This document shows positions 44,020-53,199 of a DNA stretch of 64,000 nt, piece after piece. The DNA lies in contig CAZIFG010000009.1 in NCBI GenBank assembly GCA_964539135.1, positions 1 to 64,000 on the forward strand, written 5' to 3'. Each line of letters starts with the position of its first letter. The first letter of the stretch is position 1. The notes beneath the pieces are model-generated. The model searched no databases and had not been told where the DNA came from. It saw only the letters and a list, made by a program, of their open reading frames with translations. A program made the translations under genes and the position numbers. This DNA is from CAZIFG01 sp964539135. GTDB lineage: Bacteria; Margulisbacteria; Marinamargulisbacteria; GCA-2716485; CAZIFG01.

Positions 44020-45465
44020 TTAGTAGTCCAACACTGAATGGGGTAAAATCCACTCGTTGTGGCGCCAGAGGGAATATTTTACTTTGGTTAGGTCTAGGTT
44101 CGGGTCAATGACCCGTTCTGGTGGATGCGCATTGATACTTTTTATAAATTCAACTGTAATAATAGGGTCTTTAATTCCCATTTTTTTATATTTTTTTTCA
44201 ATAAACAAGGCGGCTCTCCAAACACTATAAAGGTCTACTAGGTCTCTTCTTGCGTATTTTCTTGTTTTTAATTTATATTCGTATTCATCTAATCTATTAA
44301 TATCTATCTCCTTTCCGGCATATCTCATTATAAATTTTCCATCGACAACTTCTACTACATTTTCTGTTAATATTTTTTTCTTTATAATTTGGATTATTTC
44401 ATGACTTGTTATTTTAGTGTTAAATTCTTCTAACTCTTGTTTCTTTTTTGTCTTTGGATCTACAATGAAAAATGTAATCCACATTGTTCTTGCAGAACTT
44501 TTCATCGTCCATGCAAATTTCCCGCCTTCATCGGTCCAACGAAAGTCTCCACTCAAAAAATAGTGTCTAAATGGAAATACAACTTGAAATAAACAGATTG
44601 CCGCTACACCCACTATTATTTTTTTACTTATTTTTTGTGCCCCTAACTTCGGTATTTTTTCCTTTATCCAATAATGACTGGGTATAAATAAAACCAATAG
44701 GCCCATTCCTAAAAAGGGAAACACGCCAATATCGTCATACATCCAATGGTTTGTTAAATGAAACATCATGCTCGATAAAAAGCATATCTTTAAATAAATT
44801 CCAAAATATAAAAACCATCCAACCAGTAGGTCAAAGAGCATCCCCGCCCAACTCATTGCAATGGCCAGTGGGCTTAGGATAGGTTCTACAATCCCCTTTA
44901 TTGCTAATGAATAGATTACAGGATATCCAGATAGCCATTCCGTATTTATTTTATTAATCCCCCCATAAAAAAATAAAATTAAAACCTGAAATTGAAATAA
45001 AAAAAGCTGCCAATTTGGCAGCCTCTTATTTTGAGCTATCACTCCTATTTTACTGTCTAAAGACCATACGTGATGCGCATTTGTGATTGAAAAATAGACT
45101 AAAAATAACCACATTAAATAATAATGATTATTGAAATAATTCATATTTGAAAATAGATAGTATCCGTATAAAATAACAAGAACAAAGCTTGAAACACGAT
45201 ACAAAAATCCAAGTGTTAAAAAAACACTACATAAAAGCCCCCCATATACAACGATGCTTAATATCCATTTTGTAGGTTCCGGAATCCAAAGACACAAAGG
45301 ATATTTTTCGTAAAACGGACGACCCACCCAATGCCAAATCCCATAATAGGGATTGCTTAATTTTAAAAAAGTATAGCTTAAAATAATCCCAAATAAGATT
45401 CGAAATAGTGCCAAAGGATAAGCTGGCACTTCAGACGCAAGCTTACCCCAAAAGCGTTTTATCAT
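44020..45465 (-). CDS. Vitamin K-dependent gamma-carboxylase homologue (HTTM family)
   Basis: The 481-residue membrane protein resembles vitamin K-dependent gamma-glutamyl carboxylase. PLALFRILFGI starts the first helix, NNHYYL is at ~112-117, and YGGINKINTEWLSGYP (~167-182) has Lys172 at the place of the human catalytic Lys218. FHLTNHWMYDDIGVFP is at ~235-250 and FRWTDEGGKFAWTM at ~308-321. About eight hydrophobic segments are followed by a soluble C-terminal part. In animals the enzyme uses reduced vitamin K to carboxylate Glu; bacterial substrates are mostly unknown. The gene sits 8 bases after ylqD inside the ribosomal group, and menaquinone genes occur at 59.4-63.0 kb. Confidence 0.8.
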   Translation of the reverse strand: MIKRFWGKLASEVPAYPLALFRILFGIILSYTFLKLSNPYYGIWHWVGRPFYEKYPLCLWIPEPTKWILSIVVYGGLLCSVFLTLGFLYRVSSFVLVILYGYYLFSNMNYFNNHYYLMWLFLVYFSITNAHHVWSLDSKIGVIAQNKRLPNWQLFLFQFQVLILFFYGGINKINTEWLSGYPVIYSLAIKGIVEPILSPLAIAMSWAGMLFDLLVGWFLYFGIYLKICFLSSMMFHLTNHWMYDDIGVFPFLGMGLLVLFIPSHYWIKEKIPKLGAQKISKKIIVGVAAICLFQVVFPFRHYFLSGDFRWTDEGGKFAWTMKSSARTMWITFFIVDPKTKKKQELEEFNTKITSHEIIQIIKKKILTENVVEVVDGKFIMRYAGKEIDINRLDEYEYKLKTRKYARRDLVDLYSVWRAALFIEKKYKKMGIKDPIITVEFIKSINAHPPERVIDPNLDLTKVKYSLWRHNEWILPHSVLDY

Positions 45466-45473
45466 AATCTGCC

Positions 45474-45905
45474 TTAAATTCGGCCAGGTAAGGAGGACAT
45501 TTTTTCCACAATGCCATCTTTTACTAAAATTTCCATACCCCCAAGCTTTTCGTATAAATTGTCGCCAATTTGAACCGATACAAAGCCATCGATGGTTCCT
45601 TGCGAAAAATGAGTCCCATCTTCTAGTTCTTCAATGAGTTTTTCTTGTTCAGGTAATTGACGCAGGGTCATCTCAATTTGCTGGCGCTCTTGGGCCAATT
45701 GACCAAAAGTTGGGTCTGCTGCCGATAACTTTGGCAACTGCTCATTAATTTGGGCAAGCCTTGCATCACCAGCTATTTTGGTTTCTTGGACTTCGAGTCT
45801 GAGATACTGCTTGAATTTTTCAGTGACGATGGCTTTTACAGTTACGCGTCGTTTCAGAGTCACTTGAGGGCCTTTGGTAGGCGCTTCTTTTTTCGTGTTT
45901 GTCAT
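45474..45905 (-). CDS. ylqD: YlqD family protein
   Basis: The 143-residue protein matches the YlqD family: RRVTVKAIVTEKFKQYLR, a central coiled coil (LAQERQQIEMTLRQLPEQEKLIEELE) and VSVQIGDNLYEKLGGMEILVKDG. Its function is unknown. In Firmicutes and relatives it stands between the KH protein and RimM/TrmD genes, as here; rimM is missing from the position. Confidence 0.85.
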   Translation of the reverse strand: MTNTKKEAPTKGPQVTLKRRVTVKAIVTEKFKQYLRLEVQETKIAGDARLAQINEQLPKLSAADPTFGQLAQERQQIEMTLRQLPEQEKLIEELEDGTHFSQGTIDGFVSVQIGDNLYEKLGGMEILVKDGIVEKMSSLPGRI

Positions 45906-45923
45906 GGTTTTAAACTCACTTTC

Positions 45924-46160
45924 TTATTTATTGGTCATGATTTCAACAGTCACTTTTTTATCATGCTTAGCGGCTGCTGCTTTGACTACGGTGCGAATGG
46001 CATTGGCGATACGGCCTTCTTTTCCAATGACTTTACCCACATCATCTTGCGCCACTGCGATTTCTAAAATAACGATACTTTCACCGGCGGTTTCTGTAAT
46101 TTTAACGTCCTCAGGTTGATCTACTAACGCTTTCACTATCATTTCTACTAATTCTTTCAT
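45924..46160 (-). CDS. khpA: KH-domain RNA-binding protein (KhpA/YlqC)
   Basis: The 78-residue protein is a single type II KH domain with the GKVIGKEGRIANAIRTVV loop (GxxG is GKEG). It binds RNA and, with KhpB in other bacteria, affects cell division and translation. Start at 46160 (MKELVEMIVKALV), with a strong AGGAGG 10 bases upstream. The 18 codons before it are not KH-like. Confidence 0.93.
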   Translation of the reverse strand: MKELVEMIVKALVDQPEDVKITETAGESIVILEIAVAQDDVGKVIGKEGRIANAIRTVVKAAAAKHDKKVTVEIMTNK

Positions 46161-46247
46161 GGTGCAACTGCCTCCTAGGATATTTAATTCTATTATACAC
46201 CGAGAACAAGCCAAGTTCTACATTATTTATCGTATATTTACACCGCT

Positions 46248-46277
46248 ATATACCCCCCATTAAACAGGGGGCTATAT
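46248..46277 (-). promoter_or_regulatory. Hairpin between rpsP and khpA
   Basis: ATATAGCCCCC and GGGGGGTATAT form a strong stem around a short loop, read on the minus strand. No U-run follows, so it looks like a processing or attenuation hairpin and not a full terminator. Confidence 0.35.
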
Positions 46278-46312
46278 GGATTTTAATACGCCTTTTAAAT
46301 GATTTTGAGTGA

Positions 46313-46615
46313 TTACTTGTCGGCTGATTTTCTGTCTTTTTTAGCGATTCTTTGGTTCCCTGAAACCTGTTTAGGTTTTGGGATGATATCCAATTGAGCC
46401 AATAAGCGTGCGGCTGTATCGGAAGGTTGTGCCCCTACAGATAGCCAATGAGCCACTCTTTCTTTTTTGATGTTCGTTTCTTTTAATAGGGGGTTATGAG
46501 TTCCTAAAATTTCCAGTGATTTTCCATCTCGTGGGGTTGAGCTTTCTGCTACTACCAAACGGTAAAAAGGGCTGTGCCGTCTGCCTAATCTTTTGAGTCT
46601 TATTTTAACTGCCAT
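46313..46615 (-). CDS. rpsP: 30S ribosomal protein S16
   Basis: The 100-residue protein has the S16 pattern: VKIRLKRLGRRHSPFYRLVVA, STPRDGKSLEILGTHNPL and VAHWLSVGAQPSDTAARLL. An AGGAG site precedes the ATG. It opens the rpsP-khpA-ylqD-(carboxylase)-trmD run. Confidence 0.97.
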   Translation of the reverse strand: MAVKIRLKRLGRRHSPFYRLVVAESSTPRDGKSLEILGTHNPLLKETNIKKERVAHWLSVGAQPSDTAARLLAQLDIIPKPKQVSGNQRIAKKDRKSADK

Positions 46616-46681
46616 CTGTCATCTCCTAAAGGTTCTTTGTGGGGATTATACCCTAAAGCTGGGAAAAGCTCTAGTTCCTAA

Positions 46682-47842
46682 TTATTGATCTACAATCTCT
46701 GGCATCGCCCAAAAAACACAAGATTGATCTGTGATAGCGTTACTCCCATTTGTCCCCGCTATTGGGGTTAAATAACCTATTCCTGTTTCTCCTGAACTTG
46801 TTGTTTGAAGACTATATGAAAAGCCTCCATTTACGAGCGTTGCTTTTCCAGATATCATCACATTTACCATTACAAAGGGTAAGGAGGCCCTATCATGCAC
46901 AACAGTTGTTGTTTGCGTTCCACCGGTTGGTGCAAGTGTTAAGGTTAATGTATGAGTTGCTACTAAACCGCCTGCACTATCTGAAATTAAAGCTTCTGAA
47001 ATATCATTATTTCCATAGGGGATATTTGGATTTGGACGCAGTGTCACTACACAAATGGCATACAATGAATAGTTTGTATTAAAAAATGAAGGAAGCGTCC
47101 CAAAATTAAGTGCAGCGCCAGAACTATTATTGTCTGTCACCATATACGTTGTTGGAATATCCCCGTATAACGTTCCTGTATTATAGAGATTCCCCCCCCT
47201 TATATATAAAGAGGAAAAATCTGTGTTAGGCTGAGGGCTTAGCTCATGCGCAGGGTGAGGATAAATAGATACTCTCTGATTAACTTCTGAACTTATATTT
47301 AAAACAGCGCCATTATACGTAGGCGCACCTGCTATAAATTCTCTTGCAGCTATTCTTAAACCGGATCCTGCACCTACACTACTATGTATATTTATGCCTA
47401 GAGCCCCTGGCAACATTCCTGATGGATTGGGTATAAAAGGGGGAGAATAGGCGTTTAGCTTCATACTATTTTCATCTCGTGCTTTTATCATGAGAGATTG
47501 ATATTGCGTTGCGTTCTCGTATCGTATCAAAGTGGCGTCTGTCCATGCATTTTGATTGCTTGCGATATTCCCTGAAGTTCCACCAGCTGCTGCTGAAAAA
47601 TCTTGAAGTCCTTCTGCTGCAGCATCTAGATTCAAGCCACCTTGAAAAGGCCCTGAATACACATTTAATGAAACGCTGGGGTCCATAGAATTTATATTGA
47701 GTGTTAGAGATCCTGGTGTTCTATCTGGGGTTATGAGTACCTTACTAGGAAAAATCACCCCTCTTGGGACTAACTGTGTCTTATTTCCATACACCTGACT
47801 TGCCATCACTAAAAATAACACTAAAATTATTTTTATTTTCAT
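46682..47842 (-). CDS. Secreted hypothetical protein
   Basis: The 386-residue protein begins with a signal peptide (MKIKIILVLFLVMASQVYG). The rest is Asn/Ser/Gly/Thr-rich beta sequence with no recognised domain; LTLNINSMDPSVSLNVYSG and ALGINIHSSVGAGSGLRIAA recall the beta repeats of the fibre gene at 1-3.5 kb. The start overlaps the stop of the 804-residue gene by 4 bases (ATGA), so the two are translated together and probably work together at the cell surface. Confidence 0.7.
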   Translation of the reverse strand: MKIKIILVLFLVMASQVYGNKTQLVPRGVIFPSKVLITPDRTPGSLTLNINSMDPSVSLNVYSGPFQGGLNLDAAAEGLQDFSAAAGGTSGNIASNQNAWTDATLIRYENATQYQSLMIKARDENSMKLNAYSPPFIPNPSGMLPGALGINIHSSVGAGSGLRIAAREFIAGAPTYNGAVLNISSEVNQRVSIYPHPAHELSPQPNTDFSSLYIRGGNLYNTGTLYGDIPTTYMVTDNNSSGAALNFGTLPSFFNTNYSLYAICVVTLRPNPNIPYGNNDISEALISDSAGGLVATHTLTLTLAPTGGTQTTTVVHDRASLPFVMVNVMISGKATLVNGGFSYSLQTTSSGETGIGYLTPIAGTNGSNAITDQSCVFWAMPEIVDQ

Positions 47843-50253
47843 TTTGCAACCCCAAAAATTGTAAATTCTACATTTTGACAGGTATACCCCCCACCGCCAT
47901 CTTCTGAAGCGGTTGCTCTAATGGTCAAAGATTGACTTGAATAATCCAATAAGGTTAACGAATTATTCATCGTAAAAACGTATCTCCTTACGGGATGAAC
48001 TTGCGTTAAGTTCCCATAATTTTGATTGGCAACGGAAGATACAACGGCTCCGACTGAAAATGTTGCAAAGGCATGATAGGTATCGTGTGTAGTTGGATTA
48101 TCGACTTGTAATGCGTTTGAGATTGTACATCGCCACATTCCAATGATGGAGATATCATAAGTCCCTAAAGGAAGGGTAATCGCTGTTGTTTCCGCTGAAG
48201 ATCCTGAATTTAGATTTGAGATTGTTGCGTTTTTGACAAACCCTAAGCCCACTTCATATCTATCGGCACGTATATCTCCGCGTACATTTAATACACCAGA
48301 GTTGAGAACTGAATCGGTAGCTCTTTTATTAATTTGAACAGAACTTCCTTCTAGAATAAGTCCGCCGTTTACTAAATTTACATTACCTCCTATAGCAAAC
48401 TGAGAGGTAAAATGATCCGTCAAAGTATTTTTTTTGGTTTGAATTTGAGTATTTAAAGAAACTCTATCAAAGCTATTCCAATTTGGATAGGGAGTGCCTG
48501 CTGTATTGATCCCAGGTATTTTAGCGAAGCTGCTGTCTATACCTGTGCCTCCACCGTCTAAACGAATCACCAAACTTGGAAAATTCGTACTTGCAAAGGT
48601 CATCAAATCGCCTGTTTCTCTTATTTCTAAAGGTTCAATTTTGCTAATGCTATTCGCACTTATACTGGCTGCATATAAGGGGGCATAATACTGGGTATTG
48701 ACTAAGCTTCTGAATCGTAATATTCCAGGGTGATTTTCATCTCCAATCATCCCAACACCATTAGGCCCAAAGCCGAGGGCACTGCCTTCCAGAAAGGTTG
48801 CAGCTGTTTCTGTAATGGGCCGTCCTTCAGGGGTCTCTTCTGTTCCTGAACCTGCAGTTATCAGTTTGGGGGTATACCCCGTACGAGCTGGCAGTGTTGT
48901 TTGTATATTATTTTGTATTTTTTTTATGACGACGATGGTTACATTAGACGTTGCCCTAAATGCAGATGTCATGCCTACCCCTACTTGAATGGTATGTGTT
49001 CCGCCAGTCAGAGTAATCCCCAAAATTCCAGATACCGTTGCGGATCCTTTAAATTTACCGACTGTCCCAAGTCTAGATATGTAATTCCCCTGCGAATCCG
49101 CCTCTTCTAGCCCATACGCATCGGTATCATCTCCATCGTTTTGATACCAAAAATAACTGATCCACGGAAAAGATGCGCTAAACACCCTACTTGTTGTAGC
49201 ATCATCTACCTTTATTTGTAAATTTCCAGATACACCATAATCATATACATTGATACCTGATACGTTAGGATGATTAAAGTCTGCAGCACTCGTATCGTTA
49301 TGCAAACCTGAATGAATCTCATCTGCACAATCAGAACAACCCTCGTCATAAAAAAAATTATCACTAGCATTAAGAAACCCTAACTGTTTCCGTGTCAGAC
49401 CCGTAACCGTTCTAGGATCAATAAATCCGGATCTTGTGTCAACTGTACCAGTGATAGTGGGATCCAAATTTGCATTGACAATGATTAATACTTGATGCGT
49501 TTCATTTGTTGATACGGTATATTCTTTGGTCTGTATGACGCGCGTAATGCTTGGGTCAAAACCGCTGGGTGTTCCTGTTTCTGTCGTGGATTCAGTCATC
49601 ATACGCGCTCTTTCTTTTTTAACGTATCCTCTCGCGATTCGCACCACGCCATTTACATCTAGCGCTGCATTTGGATTTATGGTTTTAATGCCTACTCGCG
49701 TCGAGTTATCTAGCGCTGTGCTAATATATACCAGAGGCATTACCGCGGTTTGAGTTGCCCCAGATGGTAGGGTAAAGGATTGTAGGCTTCTTCCTATTAA
49801 AAGAGGGCCACCATTATCTTGAATGTATAGGGTAGACGACGATAAGGTGCCTGTTGCTGTCCTTTTTTGAGGATAGAGAATCCCTATGTTATCAATATAA
49901 AGTCCAGATTTTCGTGTATGTCCGATAAATCCTATTATGCCACTTAAATTTGTTCCTGGTACAAATGTTAAGGTATCTGTTGCAGCAATATTAATAGCAG
50001 GCTCATTGTCCTTTGGGGCAAAGACCATAATATAATTGCCATTGATTTGTATAAAACGATTATTTAAAACCTTTATTTGATTTGTTCCTGAAGTTAAGCT
50101 TACAGAACTTAATCCAAACCCTGTTCCTAGGCATAACTGATTATTATCTATATAACTTAATGGGTCGGGACAATCTGTTGCATCAATATGCCCTTGAGTT
50201 ATCCATATGAAACTTCCTACAAAAACAAAAATCCCCAACCATTTTTTCATCAT
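47839..50253 (-). CDS. Large secreted fibre-like protein
   Basis: The 804-residue protein has a signal peptide (KKWLGIFVFVGSFIWITQGH). It contains the phrase STRVGIKTINPNAALDVNGVVRI, typical of phage tail fibre-like and S74-type surface proteins (VGIGTxxPxxxLDVxG). Beta-rich Ser/Thr/Asn stretches flank it, and Cys pairs (EGCSDCADE; CQNVEF) may form disulfides. There is no S74 chaperone at the end. It probably forms an extracellular structure with its overlapping neighbour. Confidence 0.7.
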   Translation of the reverse strand: MMKKWLGIFVFVGSFIWITQGHIDATDCPDPLSYIDNNQLCLGTGFGLSSVSLTSGTNQIKVLNNRFIQINGNYIMVFAPKDNEPAINIAATDTLTFVPGTNLSGIIGFIGHTRKSGLYIDNIGILYPQKRTATGTLSSSTLYIQDNGGPLLIGRSLQSFTLPSGATQTAVMPLVYISTALDNSTRVGIKTINPNAALDVNGVVRIARGYVKKERARMMTESTTETGTPSGFDPSITRVIQTKEYTVSTNETHQVLIIVNANLDPTITGTVDTRSGFIDPRTVTGLTRKQLGFLNASDNFFYDEGCSDCADEIHSGLHNDTSAADFNHPNVSGINVYDYGVSGNLQIKVDDATTSRVFSASFPWISYFWYQNDGDDTDAYGLEEADSQGNYISRLGTVGKFKGSATVSGILGITLTGGTHTIQVGVGMTSAFRATSNVTIVVIKKIQNNIQTTLPARTGYTPKLITAGSGTEETPEGRPITETAATFLEGSALGFGPNGVGMIGDENHPGILRFRSLVNTQYYAPLYAASISANSISKIEPLEIRETGDLMTFASTNFPSLVIRLDGGGTGIDSSFAKIPGINTAGTPYPNWNSFDRVSLNTQIQTKKNTLTDHFTSQFAIGGNVNLVNGGLILEGSSVQINKRATDSVLNSGVLNVRGDIRADRYEVGLGFVKNATISNLNSGSSAETTAITLPLGTYDISIIGMWRCTISNALQVDNPTTHDTYHAFATFSVGAVVSSVANQNYGNLTQVHPVRRYVFTMNNSLTLLDYSSQSLTIRATASEDGGGGYTCQNVEFTIFGVAK

Positions 50254-50303
50254 GACGCTCTTGTTATCGATGGATATTGGGGTGTAACTTGCATTTTATT
50301 ATT

Positions 50304-53078
50304 TTACTCTACCCCCAATAAAAAATCAAAATCTTCTTTTGTTAAACTGACAGAGGCCGCTTCGCCTTGATGTTCTACAATCTTATTAAATAATTCTTGC
50401 TTCTTGGCCTTTAGCACCATCATCTTTTCTTCCACAGTTTCATGCATAATCAGCCTATCCACAAAGACGTGCTTTTCCTGACCTATACGATGCGTTCGGT
50501 CTGTGGCTTGAGCCTCTACCGCAGGGTTCCACCAAGGGTCCACATGAAAGACATAACTGGCCTTTGTTAAATTTAAGCCTACGCCACCCGCTTTTAAACT
50601 CATTAAAAAAATCTTGGGCTCGGCGCTGTTTTGAAATTCTTCGACCAATTGCCCTCGCTTTTTAATGCTGGTTTTACCGTCTAATCGTAACCATGTGATT
50701 TTTTCCTCGTTTAACAACGGCTCAATTAAATCCAAACAGGAGGTAAATTGAGAGAAAATTAGCGCCGAATGCCCCTCTTCAATCACCTGGGCCGCACGAC
50801 GCACCAATACTTTTAACTTGGGACTGACTTCTGTATAACTGGGGTCTACCAATTGTGGCGAAATACAAATTTGTCGCAGGCGTAGCAGTGCGGTTAAGGC
50901 CATAATGCCCGCTTGCTGCACACTTTTGTTTTGATAGGCCGTTTTCATCTCTTTTCGAATTTGACGCACCACTTGATTGTAATAGGCCTCTTGGCTGGCA
51001 CTCATGTTGAGCGCAATGTTTTGCTCTTGTTTTTCAGGCAACTGCGGTGCTACCGCTTCTTTTAAACGTCGTAATACAAAAGGCTTGGCACGCCGCATCA
51101 CCCAACGCATGACGCCTTCGTTTTCAATTTGATCGGGTTTTACAGCGCCAAAAAGCCCTGGTAAGGCCAGTTCTAAAATCGTAAGGTATTCTCTTAAATG
51201 ATTTTCCATGGGCGTTCCTGTCAGACATAATCTGAAAGCGCCTTTCAGCTGCATGGCCGCCTGACTTCGGCCGGTTAGGGCATTTTTAATCACTTGAGCT
51301 TCATCAAAAATAATGAGATGGAATTGAATCTCTTTTAACTGTTCTATATCCCGTCGAATGCCCTCGTAAGTGGCAATCATGATGTCAATGGACTCGTTGG
51401 GGAGCAGTCTATCCGTACCTTTATAGAGGTAGATTTGGCTATTGGGAATCCATTTTTTAAGCTCGGATTCCCAGTTGTACATTAAACTGGGCGGCACCAC
51501 AATTAAGCTGGGCATGTTTTCAGATATGCGACTTTTGATCTTTTTTTCACTGATACCCGCCAAGACCATAATTGCTTGAATGGTTTTTCCCAAGCCCATA
51601 TCATCTGCTAAAACAGCACCCAAATGATGTCTGTATAAAAAACTAATCCAATTATAACCGCCGCGCTGGTACTCTCGTGGGGTCCCCGTCAAAGAATCGG
51701 GAAGCGGCGTGTCTTCAATGCCATTTAAGGCCAATAATTTTTCGATGATTTCTTTTTCTGCCGCAGGGAGTTCCACTTTAACTCCATACTGAATTAAACT
51801 GGCCCAATCCAGAATTCGTAAGGTTGCATAGGAGGGGATTTTTTTTGCATTTTTTGTGCTATCTTCATGTTCTACAAGGGTCAAGAGTGCCTGGATTTTG
51901 AGTTTGGACTCTGAACTGAGGGTTTCTAAACTGTTTTCTGTTTCTTTTAACCATCCCGTTAAGGATAAAGACGACAAGGATTCAACCGATCTTAATACCC
52001 CATCAATATAGACATCTGGCATGGCGTGCATGTCATTTTCATTGAAACGCACCTCGATATCATAATCGACAAGGCGAATTTCCTTTGTATTTAGTTCGAC
52101 CTCGCCTTTATATTTTTCCATGACTTTTTTAAGCGCACTGGCTTGATCTAAAAAAATACTTTCGTGCAATTGGGGATGAGATTGTCGGCTCGCCCATTCT
52201 ATTTTTTCTTTAAAACATTCTAAAATTTCGATCCAACAGGCTACTATCCCCTCTGGCATTTCAATAATTCCCAAGCGGTTCCCCATCAGGGTTAAAGATC
52301 CTTTTGGAAGGGGTGTTTCAAACTGTAAACGCTCTAAAATATCCTGAGCTGTTGCGCCCTCTTTTTTTCTGGCTTTATGATATTGCTTTTGAAGCGTTGG
52401 CATCATCTCTGTATCGCATCGACATAAAAAGCCATCTACCCCACTCCATAAGGATAAAATGACATCGCCAATGGCATCTTTTTCTGCCCTTAAAACCAAT
52501 TGTGTTGCGGGTTGAGCACTTATCTTTTCAATGCCTTCATTTTCATGATATCGCGCTTGAATGGGACTTGTTTCTATCTCATAAATGGGAATGGGACTGT
52601 GATTCAAACTCGAAGGTTCGATTTCAAAGACCTCATTTAAGCTGTCTTCATCTCCACTGAACACAATTGTTTCATCCCAACACCCCAATTGAAGGGTACG
52701 GGTATTTAACACCAAGGTTTGACCTATTTTTTCAATTTCATCCCCGTTTTTTCCTGACGAAATAACCTTAAATGGCCGCGTCGTGGTATCAATGACCACA
52801 ATAGGATGCTCTTTATACTCGGGATCCCAGTGCGTTTTTTTTGCGGATAGGCCCAGTCCCACTTCAATAGGATGGGTGGGGTTATCTTGTTTTAAATAGG
52901 TCACTAAAAAGGCTTCTACATTTCCTTGACGCAAGCTTTTTTGCATCAATTCTCTTAAAGAGGTGGGGATGTTGGCCGAAAATGGCGAGAGACGCTTGCC
53001 GTCTTTCATGACGGTTACTGTAAACGCTCCAAAGAGGCCTTTCCCTATTTTTAATATTATTTGATCGTTTTCTAGCAT
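50304..53078 (-). CDS. SNF2-family DEAD/DEAH-type helicase/ATPase
   Basis: The 924-residue protein has a C-terminal SNF2 motor: VLADDMGLGKTIQA (motif I), DEAQVIKN (II), LTGTPMENHL (III), FSQFTSCLDLI, SLKAGGVGLNLTKAS (V) and QATDRTHRIGQEKHVF (VI). The first ~480 residues are unlike known domains, with no SWIM zinc motif. Bacterial SNF2 proteins (RapA/HepA-like and others) remodel RNA polymerase or protein-DNA complexes. The gene starts 8 bases after a TGATACAAT box, so it is probably leaderless. Confidence 0.9.
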   Translation of the reverse strand: MLENDQIILKIGKGLFGAFTVTVMKDGKRLSPFSANIPTSLRELMQKSLRQGNVEAFLVTYLKQDNPTHPIEVGLGLSAKKTHWDPEYKEHPIVVIDTTTRPFKVISSGKNGDEIEKIGQTLVLNTRTLQLGCWDETIVFSGDEDSLNEVFEIEPSSLNHSPIPIYEIETSPIQARYHENEGIEKISAQPATQLVLRAEKDAIGDVILSLWSGVDGFLCRCDTEMMPTLQKQYHKARKKEGATAQDILERLQFETPLPKGSLTLMGNRLGIIEMPEGIVACWIEILECFKEKIEWASRQSHPQLHESIFLDQASALKKVMEKYKGEVELNTKEIRLVDYDIEVRFNENDMHAMPDVYIDGVLRSVESLSSLSLTGWLKETENSLETLSSESKLKIQALLTLVEHEDSTKNAKKIPSYATLRILDWASLIQYGVKVELPAAEKEIIEKLLALNGIEDTPLPDSLTGTPREYQRGGYNWISFLYRHHLGAVLADDMGLGKTIQAIMVLAGISEKKIKSRISENMPSLIVVPPSLMYNWESELKKWIPNSQIYLYKGTDRLLPNESIDIMIATYEGIRRDIEQLKEIQFHLIIFDEAQVIKNALTGRSQAAMQLKGAFRLCLTGTPMENHLREYLTILELALPGLFGAVKPDQIENEGVMRWVMRRAKPFVLRRLKEAVAPQLPEKQEQNIALNMSASQEAYYNQVVRQIRKEMKTAYQNKSVQQAGIMALTALLRLRQICISPQLVDPSYTEVSPKLKVLVRRAAQVIEEGHSALIFSQFTSCLDLIEPLLNEEKITWLRLDGKTSIKKRGQLVEEFQNSAEPKIFLMSLKAGGVGLNLTKASYVFHVDPWWNPAVEAQATDRTHRIGQEKHVFVDRLIMHETVEEKMMVLKAKKQELFNKIVEHQGEAASVSLTKEDFDFLLGVE

Positions 53079-53086
53079 AAAAGGTT

Positions 53087-53095
53087 ATTGTATCA
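53087..53095 (-). promoter_or_regulatory. Extended -10 box of the SNF2 gene
   Basis: TGATACAAT on the minus strand lies 8 bases before the ATG at 53078. No ribosome-binding site fits between them. Confidence 0.5.
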
Positions 53096-53117
53096 GGGAC
53101 TAGAGAATTCAACTAGA

Positions 53118-53131
53118 GGGGGGGGGGGGGG
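53118..53131. repeat. Homopolymer of 14 G
   Basis: Fourteen G in a row (C on the coding strand of the SNF2 gene) lie 22 bases upstream of the predicted -10 box. Such tracts change length by slippage and can tune promoters; they are also prone to sequencing error. Confidence 0.8.
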
Positions 53132-53199
53132 CTGCTTTTGGAAGAATGGTTAAGTATCTCATAGCTACTCTTAAGTAGTTCCATCATTAAATATCTTTT

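Noticed and set aside
46248..46277. Rho-independent terminator after rpsP
   Set aside because: The stem is strong, but no T-run follows on the minus strand and the downstream genes belong to the same operon.
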